A DNA stretch of 41,422 nucleotides from Chloroflexota bacterium (GTDB lineage Bacteria > Chloroflexota > Chloroflexia > QHBQ01): positions 1 to 41,422 of the forward strand of contig JANXYP010000218.1 in the NCBI GenBank assembly GCA_025355955.1, in the 5' to 3' direction. Each line of letters opens with the position of its first letter. The first letter of the stretch is position 1. A model generated the notes under the pieces. That model was not told the origin of the DNA. It made no database searches and worked only from the letters and a program-made list of their open reading frames with translations. The position numbers were made by a program, and so were the translations under genes. Of the stretch, positions 1-6,684 are shown in pieces.

Positions 1-465
1 TTCGCGGAGCAGGATGAGGCGGCGGCGCAGGAACTCGATGAACTGCGCGCCTGCCACCTTGTCCTGGTAGGCGTGCTGATCCTGGCGGCCCTGGAAGTCC
101 TGCTTGGTGGAGAAAGGCGGGTCAATGTAGATAAGGCGCACCTGGCCCGCAAGGGAGTGGGGGCTGCTGGGTTCGGCCAGTTCGCGCAGCACCTGAAGGT
201 TGTCGCCGAAGATGAGCTTGTTGCTCCACCCAGGCTTGAGCGACGGGGGCGCATCGTCGGGCATGGTGCGTACTTCTTGCAGGGGCGCGGGGAAGGTGAA
301 CTGCATCACATCTTCGCGGCGCATCTTGCCGCGATAGACCAGTTCGTAGCCGCCAGTCACATTGGTGGCATCAGGGAAGAGCAGCTTGAGGAAGCGTGGC
401 GAAACCGGTTCGCCCGCCTCCACGGCGGCGAACAACTCGCGGCGATCGGCATCGCTCAGTCTCAT
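1..465 (-). CDS. Site-specific adenine DNA methyltransferase, 5' part (Type III Mod-like)
   Basis: The ORF track lists only the antisense frame here; the real frame is on the minus strand and gives 155 residues from ATG at 465, running off the left edge with no stop. It reads MRLSDADRRELF, then KLIFGDNLQVLREL, then RLIYIDPPFSTKQDF. The DPPF tetrapeptide is catalytic motif IV of the N6-adenine/N4-cytosine amino-methyltransferases, and its position ahead of the unseen FxGxG motif fits the beta class, which includes Type III Mod subunits. The product would transfer methyl from S-adenosylmethionine to an adenine. An AGGAG ribosome site lies about 9 nt before the ATG. A restriction subunit, if present, would lie left of the window. 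It may also be an orphan methylase. Confidence 0.88.
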   Translation of the reverse strand, partial: MRLSDADRRELFAAVEAGEPVSPRFLKLLFPDATNVTGGYELVYRGKMRREDVMQFTFPAPLQEVRTMPDDAPPSLKPGWSNKLIFGDNLQVLRELAEPSSPHSLAGQVRLIYIDPPFSTKQDFQGRQDQHAYQDKVAGAQFIEFLRRRLILLRE

Positions 466-540
466 CGTGCTTGCTCCTGTCTGGTGTAGTGCAGTGGCCC
501 ACAGGCAAACTTTGCCTGCTTGCGCTATCCTGCAACAGGG

Positions 541-568
541 TGTGTACAAGGAAATATGTACGTACACA
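541..568. promoter_or_regulatory. Inverted repeat just downstream of the methyltransferase -10
   Basis: TGTGTAC at 541-547 is the exact reverse complement of GTACACA at 562-568, with a 14-nt spacer. A self-palindrome TGTACGTACA lies at 557-566. The site falls at the expected transcription start of the methyltransferase promoter, where a repressor or control protein would act. Operator function is inferred. Confidence 0.45.
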
Positions 569-573
569 TTGTT

Positions 574-602
574 ATTATAGCACTTGTGTTCCTATGTGTA
601 AA
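574..602 (-). promoter_or_regulatory. Sigma-70 type promoter of the methyltransferase gene
   Basis: On the minus strand TTTACA (602-597) and TATAAT (579-574) are separated by exactly 17 bp, close to the consensus. The start codon lies about 108 nt downstream of the -10. Confidence 0.7.
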
Positions 603-930
603 GAGGGTTATCAACAACAACGTAACCAGCCAACGGACTGTTCAACGGATAAACGGACAAACGGACGTAGGGGCGCATGGCATACGCCCTGATGAGGCGC
701 ATGAATGTTCATCGCCAACAAGGGGACCAGCCAACGGATTGTTCAACGGACAAACGGAACAAGCGCCGATGGCGTAGGGGCGGATTGCGTCCGCCCTGGT
801 GGGGATTGCAAGCTGGCACCAGGGCGCGATAAATCTGCGCCCTTACGAAGGCCCGCATCGAAATTAAGTTTGTGCGGTAGTGATGATGCGCTGCCAGGGC
901 AATCATTCACCATTTACCATTCACCATTTA
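603..930. repeat. Gene-free stretch with REP-like hairpins and AACGGA-type direct repeats
   Basis: No coding frame is supported. A direct repeat beginning ACCAGCCAACGGA occurs at 625-664 and again at 726-759; both copies continue with runs of AACGGA words. Three REP-like hairpins (TAGGGGCG...CGCCCT type) lie at about 667-690, 774-798 and 819-846, the last in inverted orientation. Confidence 0.7.
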
Positions 931-935
931 TCATT
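904..935. repeat. Heptanucleotide tandem repeat (CATTCAC/CATTTAC)
   Basis: Four and a half 7-bp units alternate between CATTCAC and CATTTAC/CATTTAT, abutting the stop codon of the HxlR gene. Confidence 0.8.
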
Positions 936-1296
936 GCTGCTCGTACCGTTGCCGTGCCTCTTCCACCTCGGCGATGTGGCCCTCCGCCCACTTGGATAGC
1001 GTGTTGACCGCCTCGTTCAACGACCAACCCAGTTCGGTGAGCGAGTATTCCACCTTCGGCGGGATGACCGGGTAGACCTTGCGGGCGACGAGGCCGTCAC
1101 GCTCCAGTCGGCGCAGGGTTTGACTAAGCATCTTCTCGGAGATGCCCTCGATGGTACGGATCAGTTCGCCGTGCCGCATGGTGCCAAGCGAGAGGGCGCG
1201 GATGACCAGCGCCACCCACTTGTCGGCGATCAGGTCCAGCACCTTGCGCGAGGCGCAATTTGCCAGCAATATGTTCGGTGGATAGTTACTAACCAT
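931..1296 (-). CDS. HxlR-family winged-helix transcriptional regulator
   Basis: A 121-residue protein. The core runs from NCASRKVLDLIADKW through MRHGELIRTIEGISEKMLSQTLRRLERDGLV to the wing VEYSLTELG, which is the HxlR winged-helix pattern, including the N-terminal cysteine often used for redox or electrophile sensing. The track starts at a TTG (1332). I prefer ATG 1296 because residues before it are not family-like and the -10 ends only 6 nt upstream, which suggests a leaderless mRNA. The gene is divergent from an NAD(P)-binding reductase, a usual partner. It probably represses itself and the reductase in response to reactive electrophiles; the inducer is unknown. Confidence 0.88.
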   Translation of the reverse strand: MVSNYPPNILLANCASRKVLDLIADKWVALVIRALSLGTMRHGELIRTIEGISEKMLSQTLRRLERDGLVARKVYPVIPPKVEYSLTELGWSLNEAVNTLSKWAEGHIAEVEEARQRYEQQ

Positions 1297-1306
1297 AAGG
1301 TAAGTA
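1284..1306. promoter_or_regulatory. Candidate HxlR operator over its own start codon
   Basis: Read on the minus strand, ACTTACC and GGTTAGT form an imperfect inverted repeat (6 of 7 pairs) spaced by TTAT. It overlaps the HxlR -10 region and ATG, as expected for autorepression. Regulator binding is inferred. Confidence 0.4.
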
Positions 1307-1332
1307 TACCACTTTTCGGTAGCTACTTGCAA
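1303..1332 (-). promoter_or_regulatory. HxlR gene promoter (leaderless)
   Basis: TTGCAA (1332-1327), 18 bp, then TATACT (1308-1303). The predicted start site falls at or within a base or two of ATG 1296, which has no Shine-Dalgarno sequence. Confidence 0.55.
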
Positions 1333-1355
1333 ATTGGCACAAAGGTCTATATAAT
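1327..1355 (+). promoter_or_regulatory. Promoter of the NAD(P)-binding reductase gene
   Basis: TTGCAA (1327-1332), 17 bp, TATAAT (1350-1355). The palindromic TTGCAA is the same hexamer used as -35 by the divergent HxlR promoter. Confidence 0.65.
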
Positions 1356-1416
1356 GAACGTGGCCTCATTCGGGTGAATGGGCGGTAGGGCAAACCAACA
1401 AAGGGAGAATCAAACG

Positions 1417-2022
1417 GTGAAAATTGGAATAATTGGCGCGGGCAATGTGGGCGGCGGGCTGGGCAAAGTGTGGGCGCGGCTGGGCCATGAGGTAGTATAT
1501 GGCGTGCGCGACCCGCAGAGCGACAAGCTGAAAGCCGTGCTGGCCGAGTCGCCTCACGCCCGCGCCGCCAGCATCCGCGAGGCGGCAGCATTCGGCGATA
1601 TAGTGGCGCTGGCAACCCCCTGGGCAGCGGCGGAAGAAGCGGTGCGTGAGGCGGGCGATCTCAGCGGCAAGTTGCTAATCGATTGCATCAACCCGGTCGG
1701 CTTCAGCCTGCCCACCTCCGCTGCCGAGATGGTGGCAGGCTGGGCGCACGGCGCGAAAGTAGTCAAGGCGTTCAACACTATCGGCGCAAACAACTATAGC
1801 GACCTGCAATTCAGTGGCCTACGCGCCGATGCCTACATCTGTGGCGACGATGCCGAAGTTAAAAAGGTAGTCGGCCAACTGGCGGAGAGCATGGGGTTCG
1901 ACGTGGTGGATGCTGGGCCACTAAGCAACGCGCATCTGCTCGAAGAACTGACTATCCTATGGGTGACGCTGGCCCGCCAGGGCTACGGTCGGGAGATTGC
2001 TTTCAAGCTACTTCGCAAGTAA
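1417..2022 (+). CDS. NADPH-dependent F420 reductase-like NAD(P)-binding protein
   Basis: A Rossmann protein of 201 residues beginning VKIGIIGAGNVGGGLGKVWARLGHEVVYGVRD, with the GxGxxG dinucleotide loop at the N terminus. LATPWAAAEEAV, LIDCINPVGFS and VKAFNTIGANNY match the F420-dependent NADP oxidoreductase-like / NAD(P)-binding domain_2 family. GTG 1417 is chosen over the track ATG at 1378 because AGGGAGA sits about 8 nt upstream and the Rossmann strand begins right after the start. Family members transfer hydride between NADP and F420 or act as uncharacterised reductases, so the substrate cannot be read from the sequence. Divergent HxlR control suggests induction by electrophile or redox stress. 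Confidence 0.85.
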   Translation: MKIGIIGAGNVGGGLGKVWARLGHEVVYGVRDPQSDKLKAVLAESPHARAASIREAAAFGDIVALATPWAAAEEAVREAGDLSGKLLIDCINPVGFSLPTSAAEMVAGWAHGAKVVKAFNTIGANNYSDLQFSGLRADAYICGDDAEVKKVVGQLAESMGFDVVDAGPLSNAHLLEELTILWVTLARQGYGREIAFKLLRK

Positions 2023-2055
2023 TACCAATTAGCGATGGTGCCGCTATAGATTGAG

Positions 2056-2150
2056 GCAGGGCGAACAACGGTTCGCCCCTACAGAACCCACGATTAGCGC
2101 GACGAATTGGTGTTATTGGCAGTAGGGCGAACAACGGTTCGCCCCTACAG
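2056..2150. repeat. Two REP-like hairpins
   Basis: Two nearly identical elements at 2056-2084 and 2121-2150 contain GGGCGAACAACGGTTCGCCC, an 8-bp perfect stem with a 4-nt loop, each followed by CCTACAGAACC. Confidence 0.85.
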
Positions 2151-2160
2151 AACCTTCCAC

Positions 2161-2188
2161 TTGCAACTTGCAACTTGCAACTTGCAAC
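2161..2188. repeat. Heptanucleotide tandem repeat (TTGCAAC x4)
   Basis: Four perfect copies of TTGCAAC lie just beyond the 3' end of the downstream minus-strand gene. Confidence 0.9.
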
Positions 2189-2193
2189 TCCGG

Positions 2194-2583
2194 TTATAGA
2201 TGCGGCGCTTTAATACGATTAATCCACTTCACCCCCGGCGGGTTAGGCTTGGGCTGGGGGTTGAAGGGGAACAGGCCGATCTCGCCACGCACCGCCTGCT
2301 CCTTTAGCTCGGTTGCGCCCCACACCACCGACGCGCCCGCGATGCCCAGCAGCGCGGCGTAGCCTGCATCGCCAACCAGCACCGAGCTAGCGATGAGCAG
2401 GATGCCCAACCCCAGCATATAGGGCCACCACAGGTAGCCGAGGTGGTACTCCACCCGAATCACCCAGAAGAAGCCGAAGCCAATTATCCCCAGCGCAAAG
2501 AAGCCTAGCGCGACTGCGCCCCAATCAAGGGATTGTAGATTGAAGATTGTAGATTGCAGATTGTTGAGAATGGTCAGGCTCAT
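2194..2583 (-). CDS. DUF4491-like small membrane protein (second of pair)
   Basis: 129 residues from ATG 2583, whose ATGA overlaps the stop of the preceding gene, so translation is probably coupled. Three or four hydrophobic helices (GAVALGFFALGIIGFGFFWVI, YMLGLGILLIASSVLV, AALLGIAGASVVWG) are followed by ELKEQAVRGEIGLFPFNP. The conserved E-yhlG-W middle and the EqxxR-G-FPxNP end match the uncharacterised DUF4491 family as I recall it. The function is unknown. Oddly, residues 4-17 (TILNNLQSTIFNLQ) are encoded by a heptanucleotide tandem repeat, so this N terminus looks recently acquired. The track start at 2703 adds residues antisense-like to the neighbouring frame and is not supported. Confidence 0.7.
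   Translation of the reverse strand: MSLTILNNLQSTIFNLQSLDWGAVALGFFALGIIGFGFFWVIRVEYHLGYLWWPYMLGLGILLIASSVLVGDAGYAALLGIAGASVVWGATELKEQAVRGEIGLFPFNPQPKPNPPGVKWINRIKAPHL
2531..2565. repeat. Heptanucleotide tandem repeat inside a CDS (GATTGTA type)
   Basis: Five 7-bp units (GATTGTA, GATTGAA, GATTGTA, GATTGCA, GATTGTT) encode the extreme N terminus of the second DUF4491-like protein. Confidence 0.85.
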
Positions 2584-3104
2584 TGCTCCACCTCCGCTAC
2601 CTGGGCTACCTGGGACATAATTGCGGCGTGGGCTTCCTGTCGCCTGGTGATTTTCTGGTTGCCTTTGCGTCGGGGGCAGACCAGGCATGGTGTGCCAGTG
2701 CAAGGGTTGCAGAGCGGCGCGATATGCAGAGCGTCTACTGGCACGCCCTGCGGCTCACGCTTCAGTGGGTCGTCGGTGCGGCCCAGCCCTGCGGCCAGGT
2801 AGGCGGCATGGCGGGGATTGGCGGGGTGGGCGGGGGCGTGACCGTGGATGACCCGCCACTGCTGGCGATAGACCTCGACCGCATCCCAGAACAGGGTGAA
2901 GCCGACCACGCTGCACGCGCCACCGATTGCCAGGTTAGGCGCGAACGGGGCGTAGAGGTTCAGCGTCAGCGCGGCCAGCCCCAGCGCGACCATCGGCGGC
3001 CAGATGACGCGGCTGTGCGCCTCCACCCAGCGCACCCCCACGTGGCCCCACCAGATGCTTACGAATGTCACCAGCGCAATCCAAACCCCAACCAGTTGCA
3101 GCAT
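2580..3104 (-). CDS. DUF4491-like membrane protein (first of pair)
   Basis: 174 residues from ATG 3104, preceded by AGGAG at 7-8 nt. The first 80 residues have three hydrophobic helices (LVGVWIALVTFVSIWW, VIWPPMVALGLAALTLNLY, LAIGGACSVVGFTLFW) with HVGVRWVEAHSRVIWP between them, resembling the DUF4491 pattern of its partner. HGHAPAHPANPRH follows, then a C-terminal cytosolic tail with CNPCTGTPCLVC, four cysteines that could bind metal. The tail runs into the ATGA overlap with the next gene. The pair is probably co-transcribed and may form a heteromeric membrane complex; no function is known. Confidence 0.65.
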   Translation of the reverse strand: MLQLVGVWIALVTFVSIWWGHVGVRWVEAHSRVIWPPMVALGLAALTLNLYAPFAPNLAIGGACSVVGFTLFWDAVEVYRQQWRVIHGHAPAHPANPRHAAYLAAGLGRTDDPLKREPQGVPVDALHIAPLCNPCTGTPCLVCPRRKGNQKITRRQEAHAAIMSQVAQVAEVEQ

Positions 3105-3425
3105 CGCCGATCTCCTAAGCAGTCAACCATCTGTAGGGGCGAACCGTTGTTCGCCCTGCCCGACTTCCATTGTAGCATACCACATTTGGGCCGCCCATTA
3201 AAGTTTGCGGAAATGTTTTTGATTTGTGTGCCGGGGGTGCAGTTCATCAGCTTGCGACCGTAGGAGCGGACGGTGGCCCGCCGTGGTGAACTGCGGTTAA
3301 GCCCATCGGTGGAGACAACCTTGGGGTAGGGGCGAATCGCATACGCCCTGATGAAGCTGGCATTAACGTTAGGCAAGCGGTCGTATGCGATTCGCCGCTA
3401 CCCCAGCTTTGAGTGCGGCTCATCA

Positions 3426-3465
3426 AACAAATAGGGCTGACGCAATTGCGCCAGCCCTATTTGTT
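3426..3465 (-). terminator. Long hairpin downstream of pnp
   Basis: A perfect 14-bp stem (AACAAATAGGGCTG with its complement) encloses CGCAATTGCG, itself palindromic, so nearly the whole 40 nt folds. It lies 110 nt past the pnp stop, with a short T run on the minus strand. It could stop transcription from either side. Confidence 0.65.
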
Positions 3466-3531
3466 CGTTTGGTTTAGCTTTGCGGCGTAGTAGCCTTGGG
3501 CGTTGATGCGGGGCGGCATTTCTCCCCTAAA

Positions 3532-3550
3532 CCCCCGCTGGGGGCTTTTT
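3532..3550 (+). terminator. Terminator-like hairpin CCCCC-GCT-GGGGG plus T run
   Basis: A 5-bp GC stem is followed by CTTTTTGCC on the plus strand. No plus-strand gene feeds it. The same CTTTTTGCC tail recurs in the tandem array at the right end of the window, so it is probably a repeat rather than a gene-specific terminator. Confidence 0.4.
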
Positions 3551-3575
3551 GCCTTTAGCCACTGCGCCATTTATG

Positions 3576-5852
3576 TTAGCGGCGGGGGCCACTGTCGCCG
3601 CCACTGCCGTTGCCACCACCCCAGCCGGGGCGGTCGCCAGCGGGGCGGGGGCCGCGATCGCCGCCTCCACCACCAAAGCCACCACCGCCGCCGGGGCGGG
3701 GGCCGCGATCGCCACCACCAGCGCGATCGGCGCGGGGGGCGGGCATCTGGCCGGTTAGCACCGCACGACGGCTGAGGCTGACCTTGCCCATGCGGTCGAT
3801 GTCCGTGACCATCACGTTGATCTCGTCGCCCATGCTGACCACATCCTCGACGTTACGCACGTCGTAATCGGCCAGTTCGCTGACGTGAACCATGCCATCC
3901 TTGCCTGGCAGGATTTGCACGAACGCGCCGTAGGGCATGATGCGTACCACCTTGCCGAGATAGACCTGACCGACTTCGACTTCCTTCGTCACCGCCTCGA
4001 TGCGGGCGATTGCCCGCTTGGCCGCTTCGCCGTCGCTGCTAGCGATACGCACGGTGCCGTCCTCTTCGATGTCTATCTTGCAGCCGGTGTCCTCAGTGAT
4101 GCTGCGGATGTTCTTACCACCGGGGCCGATCAGCGCGCCGATCTTCTCCGGGTTGATCTTGATGGCGATGATGCGCGGCGCGTACTGGGAGATGTCGGCA
4201 CGCGGCTGAGTGATACTCTCCGCCATCTTGCCGAGGATGAACATCCGACCCTCGCGGGCCTGAGCGAATGCTTCCTCCATAACCTCGTAGCTGAGGCCAA
4301 GCATCTTGATGTCCATTTGCAAGCCAGTGACACCCTTCTCGGTGCCAGCCACCTTGAAGTCCATGTCGCCCAGCGAGTCCTCGATGCCCTGAATGTCGGT
4401 TAGCACCTGATGCTTGCTGCCATCCTTGCTGGTGACCAGGCCCATCGCCACACCTGCTACTGGCGCAGTTATCGGCACGCCCGCGTCCATCAGGCTCAGG
4501 CTGCTGCCGCACACGCTGCCCATCGAGCTAGAACCGTTGCTGCTCAGAACCTCGCTGACCACGCGGATGGCGTAGGGGAAGGTTTCCTCGCTGGGTAGCA
4601 CCGGCAGCAACGAGCGCTCGGCCAGGTGGCCGTGGCCGATGTCGCGGCGCGATGCGCCCCGCACCATCTTGGTTTCGCCGGTGCTGAAGGGAGGGAAGTT
4701 GTACTGGTGGACGTAGCGCTTGCTCGTCTCCGGGCCGAGGCCATCAACGCTCTGCTCATCGTCGCTGGTGCCAAGCGTGGTGATGCTCAATACCTGGGTT
4801 TGGCCGCGAGTGAACAACCCGGAGCCGTGGGTGCGGGGCAGCACGCCGACTTCGGTGCTGATCGAGCGGATTTCGGCGTGACTGCGCCCATCGGGGCGGC
4901 TGTCGCGGTCAAGGATGGCGTTGCGTACCTCTTCCTTCAGGATGTTATACCAGGCACTTTCAATCTGCTTCATTTTGCCAGCCAGATCAGCCTCAGCCAC
5001 CCCCTGGGTGAATTGCTCCACCACGGCGGCTTTGACCGCATCGGTGGCTGCTTCACGGTTCTGCTTGACTGGATTGTTGACCGCATCGGTCAGCTTGCTG
5101 CCCATCCAGCCCTTGATCTCATCCTCGAACGAGGTGTCCTTCGCGGGTGGGGTGAACTCGCGCTTGGGGCGGGCGCAGGCTTCGATTAGCTGCTTCTGCA
5201 ACTGGATGGAGGCTTGCAGCCCGGCATGGCCGAACTTGACCGCTTCCAGCAGGATGGCTTCGGACAGTTCGTGTGCGCCTGCCTCCACCATCAGCACTGC
5301 CGTCTCGGTGCCAGCCACGCTCAGGTTGAGCAGGCTGCGCTCCATCTCCTCGCGGGTGGGGTTGAGGATAAAGTCGTTGTTCATGTAGCCGACCTTGGCC
5401 GCGCCAACCGGCCCCTGGAAGGGGATGTCGGAGATGCACAGCGCCGCACTGCTGCCGATGATGCTGAGGATCTCCGGCTCGTTCTCGTTATCAATGCTGA
5501 GGACGGTGTTGATAATCTGCACGTCATTGCCGTAGCCCTTGGGGAAGAGCGGGCGCAGCGGGCGGTCGGTGAGGCGGTCAATCAGGATGGCGTTGTCGCT
5601 GGGGCGATTCTCGCGCTTGATGAAGCCGCCAGGGAACTTGCCTGCGGCATACATCTTCTCCTGATATTCGACCGTGAGGGGGAAGAAGTCCACGCCGGGG
5701 CGGGGCGAATGTGCGCCAACCACGGTTGCCAGCATTACGGTGTCGCCATACTGGATCAGCACCGCGCCGTCGGCTTGCTCGGCAAGGCGACCGGCCTCGA
5801 CACTGAGCTTACGCCCGCCGACTTCGGTTTCAAAACGATATACTTCAGCCAT
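3576..5852 (-). CDS. pnp: Polyribonucleotide nucleotidyltransferase (PNPase)
   Basis: 758 residues, a full-length PNPase: a phosphorolytic 3'-5' exoribonuclease that degrades mRNA to nucleoside diphosphates and forms a trimer, often within a degradosome. Two RNase PH-like halves are visible: the first with FPLTVEYQEKMYAAGKFPGGFIKRE, the second with GLFTRGQTQVLSITTLG, FPPFSTGE and the active-site block SSNGSSSMGSVCGSSLSLMDAGVPI. A KH domain (IGALIGPGGKNIRSITEDTG) and an S1 domain (GQVYLGKVVRIMPYGAFVQILPGKDGMVHVSEL) follow. The last 60 residues are a Gly/Arg-rich tail with two DRGPRP repeats. ATG 5852 has an AGGAG site that lies in a hairpin. It sits downstream of rpsO in the classic bacterial order. 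Confidence 0.97.
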   Translation of the reverse strand: MAEVYRFETEVGGRKLSVEAGRLAEQADGAVLIQYGDTVMLATVVGAHSPRPGVDFFPLTVEYQEKMYAAGKFPGGFIKRENRPSDNAILIDRLTDRPLRPLFPKGYGNDVQIINTVLSIDNENEPEILSIIGSSAALCISDIPFQGPVGAAKVGYMNNDFILNPTREEMERSLLNLSVAGTETAVLMVEAGAHELSEAILLEAVKFGHAGLQASIQLQKQLIEACARPKREFTPPAKDTSFEDEIKGWMGSKLTDAVNNPVKQNREAATDAVKAAVVEQFTQGVAEADLAGKMKQIESAWYNILKEEVRNAILDRDSRPDGRSHAEIRSISTEVGVLPRTHGSGLFTRGQTQVLSITTLGTSDDEQSVDGLGPETSKRYVHQYNFPPFSTGETKMVRGASRRDIGHGHLAERSLLPVLPSEETFPYAIRVVSEVLSSNGSSSMGSVCGSSLSLMDAGVPITAPVAGVAMGLVTSKDGSKHQVLTDIQGIEDSLGDMDFKVAGTEKGVTGLQMDIKMLGLSYEVMEEAFAQAREGRMFILGKMAESITQPRADISQYAPRIIAIKINPEKIGALIGPGGKNIRSITEDTGCKIDIEEDGTVRIASSDGEAAKRAIARIEAVTKEVEVGQVYLGKVVRIMPYGAFVQILPGKDGMVHVSELADYDVRNVEDVVSMGDEINVMVTDIDRMGKVSLSRRAVLTGQMPAPRADRAGGGDRGPRPGGGGGFGGGGGDRGPRPAGDRPGWGGGNGSGGDSGPRR

Positions 5853-5859
5853 GTGTGTA

Positions 5860-5881
5860 TTGCTCCTTGTGCAGGGAGCAA
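5860..5881 (-). promoter_or_regulatory. Hairpin covering the pnp ribosome-binding site
   Basis: On the transcript, TTGCTCC pairs perfectly with GGAGCAA over an 8-nt loop, burying the AGGAG of pnp. This would lower translation until opened by a protein, RNA processing or a translating ribosome. PNPase autoregulation at its leader is established in E. coli; the mechanism here is inferred. Confidence 0.5.
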
Positions 5882-6187
5882 CGGCGTTGGGGATGTGGGG
5901 AACTACCGACAGATAAAAGGGGTCAAAGGCGGAGACTGGAAAATATCCGATGATTTTCAGACTTGCCCGGCTACTAACCGAAGCTTACCAACCTTGCTGG
6001 CCGCTAACATCAGCGCCCCTTGCGCTGTCTGGCCCGTTCCTCCCCTGGGCCGTGCTTCCTCATGATGATGCGCGGCAGCTTTCTACCTACGCGATTTGGG
6101 TGTTACCGTCGCGCCCTTTGCAACGACGGTGTGGGGTTGCGCCCTTGCGCCCTGGCCCCGGTTGCGGCCAAAACCTGAATGTAGATT
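5882..6187. other. rpsO-pnp intergenic region, no gene seen
   Basis: No supported reading frame. The listed plus-strand ORFs have no family features or ribosome sites. It would form the long leader of pnp if transcription reads through from rpsO. Confidence 0.6.
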
Positions 6188-6267
6188 ACAGTGATAACGA
6201 CTCCCCTCCCACCGGGAGGGGTTGGGGTGGGTGTACACCCCCCTCGAAATCCTGCAATCATCACTGT
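6188..6267 (-). promoter_or_regulatory. Nested stem structure between rpsO and pnp
   Basis: ACAGTGAT (6188-6195) and ATCACTGT (6260-6267) form an 8-bp outer stem enclosing CCCCTCCC-ACC-GGGAGGGG (6203-6221) and GGGTGTACACCC (6228-6239). The right arm overlaps the rpsO stop codon. It may be a processing site or weak terminator between the two cistrons. Confidence 0.5.
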
Positions 6268-6536
6268 TACTTGCGTAGACCGAGCTTCGCCAGGATGGTG
6301 CGATAGCGATCCACGTCCTTCTTGTTGAGGTAGGCAAGCAAGCGACGGCGCTGCCCGACCAGTTTGAGCAGGCCGCGCCGCGAGTGGTTATCGTGCTTGA
6401 ACTTACGCAGGTGGTCGGTAAGCTGCAAGATGCGGGTGGAGAGCAGCGCAATCTGCACCTCCGGGCTGCCAGTGTCGCCCTCGTGTACCGCGAACTTCTC
6501 CATGAGTGCGGTTTTCTCTTCCTTCAGCAATGCCAT
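6267..6536 (-). CDS. rpsO: 30S ribosomal protein S15
   Basis: 89 residues, the normal length for bacterial S15, a primary 16S rRNA-binding protein of the small-subunit platform. The conserved core [53 protein letters not shown] is intact, including the LTDHL...HDxHSRRGL RNA-contact segment. ATG 6536 is preceded by GGGAGGAG, spaced unusually far (13-14 nt) because a small palindrome lies between. It has its own extended -10 promoter and precedes pnp, as in most bacteria. Confidence 0.98.
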   Translation of the reverse strand: MALLKEEKTALMEKFAVHEGDTGSPEVQIALLSTRILQLTDHLRKFKHDNHSRRGLLKLVGQRRRLLAYLNKKDVDRYRTILAKLGLRK

Positions 6537-6636
6537 GTGTTAGTTAACACTCCTCCCTGAGAGATACGGGCGTGGGCGAGGGTTTGCGCCCAGCCTAAGT
6601 TATGGTAAACAAACGCGAGCCAACACTTCGGCTCAC
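6537..6636 (-). promoter_or_regulatory. rpsO structured 5' leader
   Basis: The roughly 100-nt leader holds GAGCC/GGCTC (6616-6636) at its 5' end, a GGGCG/CGCCC hairpin near 6573-6592, and the palindrome GTGTTA-AC-TAACAC (6537-6550) lying exactly between the Shine-Dalgarno sequence and the ATG. Folding the palindrome would bring the two to normal distance. S15 commonly represses its own leader; binding here is inferred. Confidence 0.45.
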
Positions 6637-6643
6637 TATCTGC

Positions 6644-6672
6644 ATTATACCATAATAAGAGGGTGTGGGCAA
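6644..6672 (-). promoter_or_regulatory. rpsO promoter with extended -10
   Basis: TTGCCC (6672-6667), 17 bp, TATAAT (6649-6644), with TGG before the -10 giving TGGTATAAT. Confidence 0.7.
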
Positions 6673-6684
6673 GTTTTGCGCCAA

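Larger units (their letters stand above)
3105..3575. repeat. Gene-free stretch with four REP-like hairpins
   Basis: REP-like elements lie at about 3133-3158, 3260-3285 (degenerate), 3326-3350 and 3375-3404 (inverted). The last two form a facing pair with matching GAATCGCATACGCC words. The ORFs listed here are translations of repeats. Confidence 0.75.

Noticed and set aside
73-489. Plus-strand ORF of 138 residues at the left edge
   Set aside because: It is antisense to the methyltransferase frame, which has DPPF, GDNLQVLREL and a proper ribosome site.
2583-3263. 226-residue plus-strand ORF
   Set aside because: Antisense to the DUF4491-like pair and running into REP repeats.
3650-3715. HIP1-like GCGATCGC octamers
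   Set aside because: Two copies only, both inside the DRGPRP repeats of the PNPase tail; explained by coding repetition.
4626-6065. Long plus-strand ORFs opposite pnp (187 and 283 residues)
   Set aside because: Shadow frames of a GC-rich gene; pnp on the other strand is certain and these have no family features.
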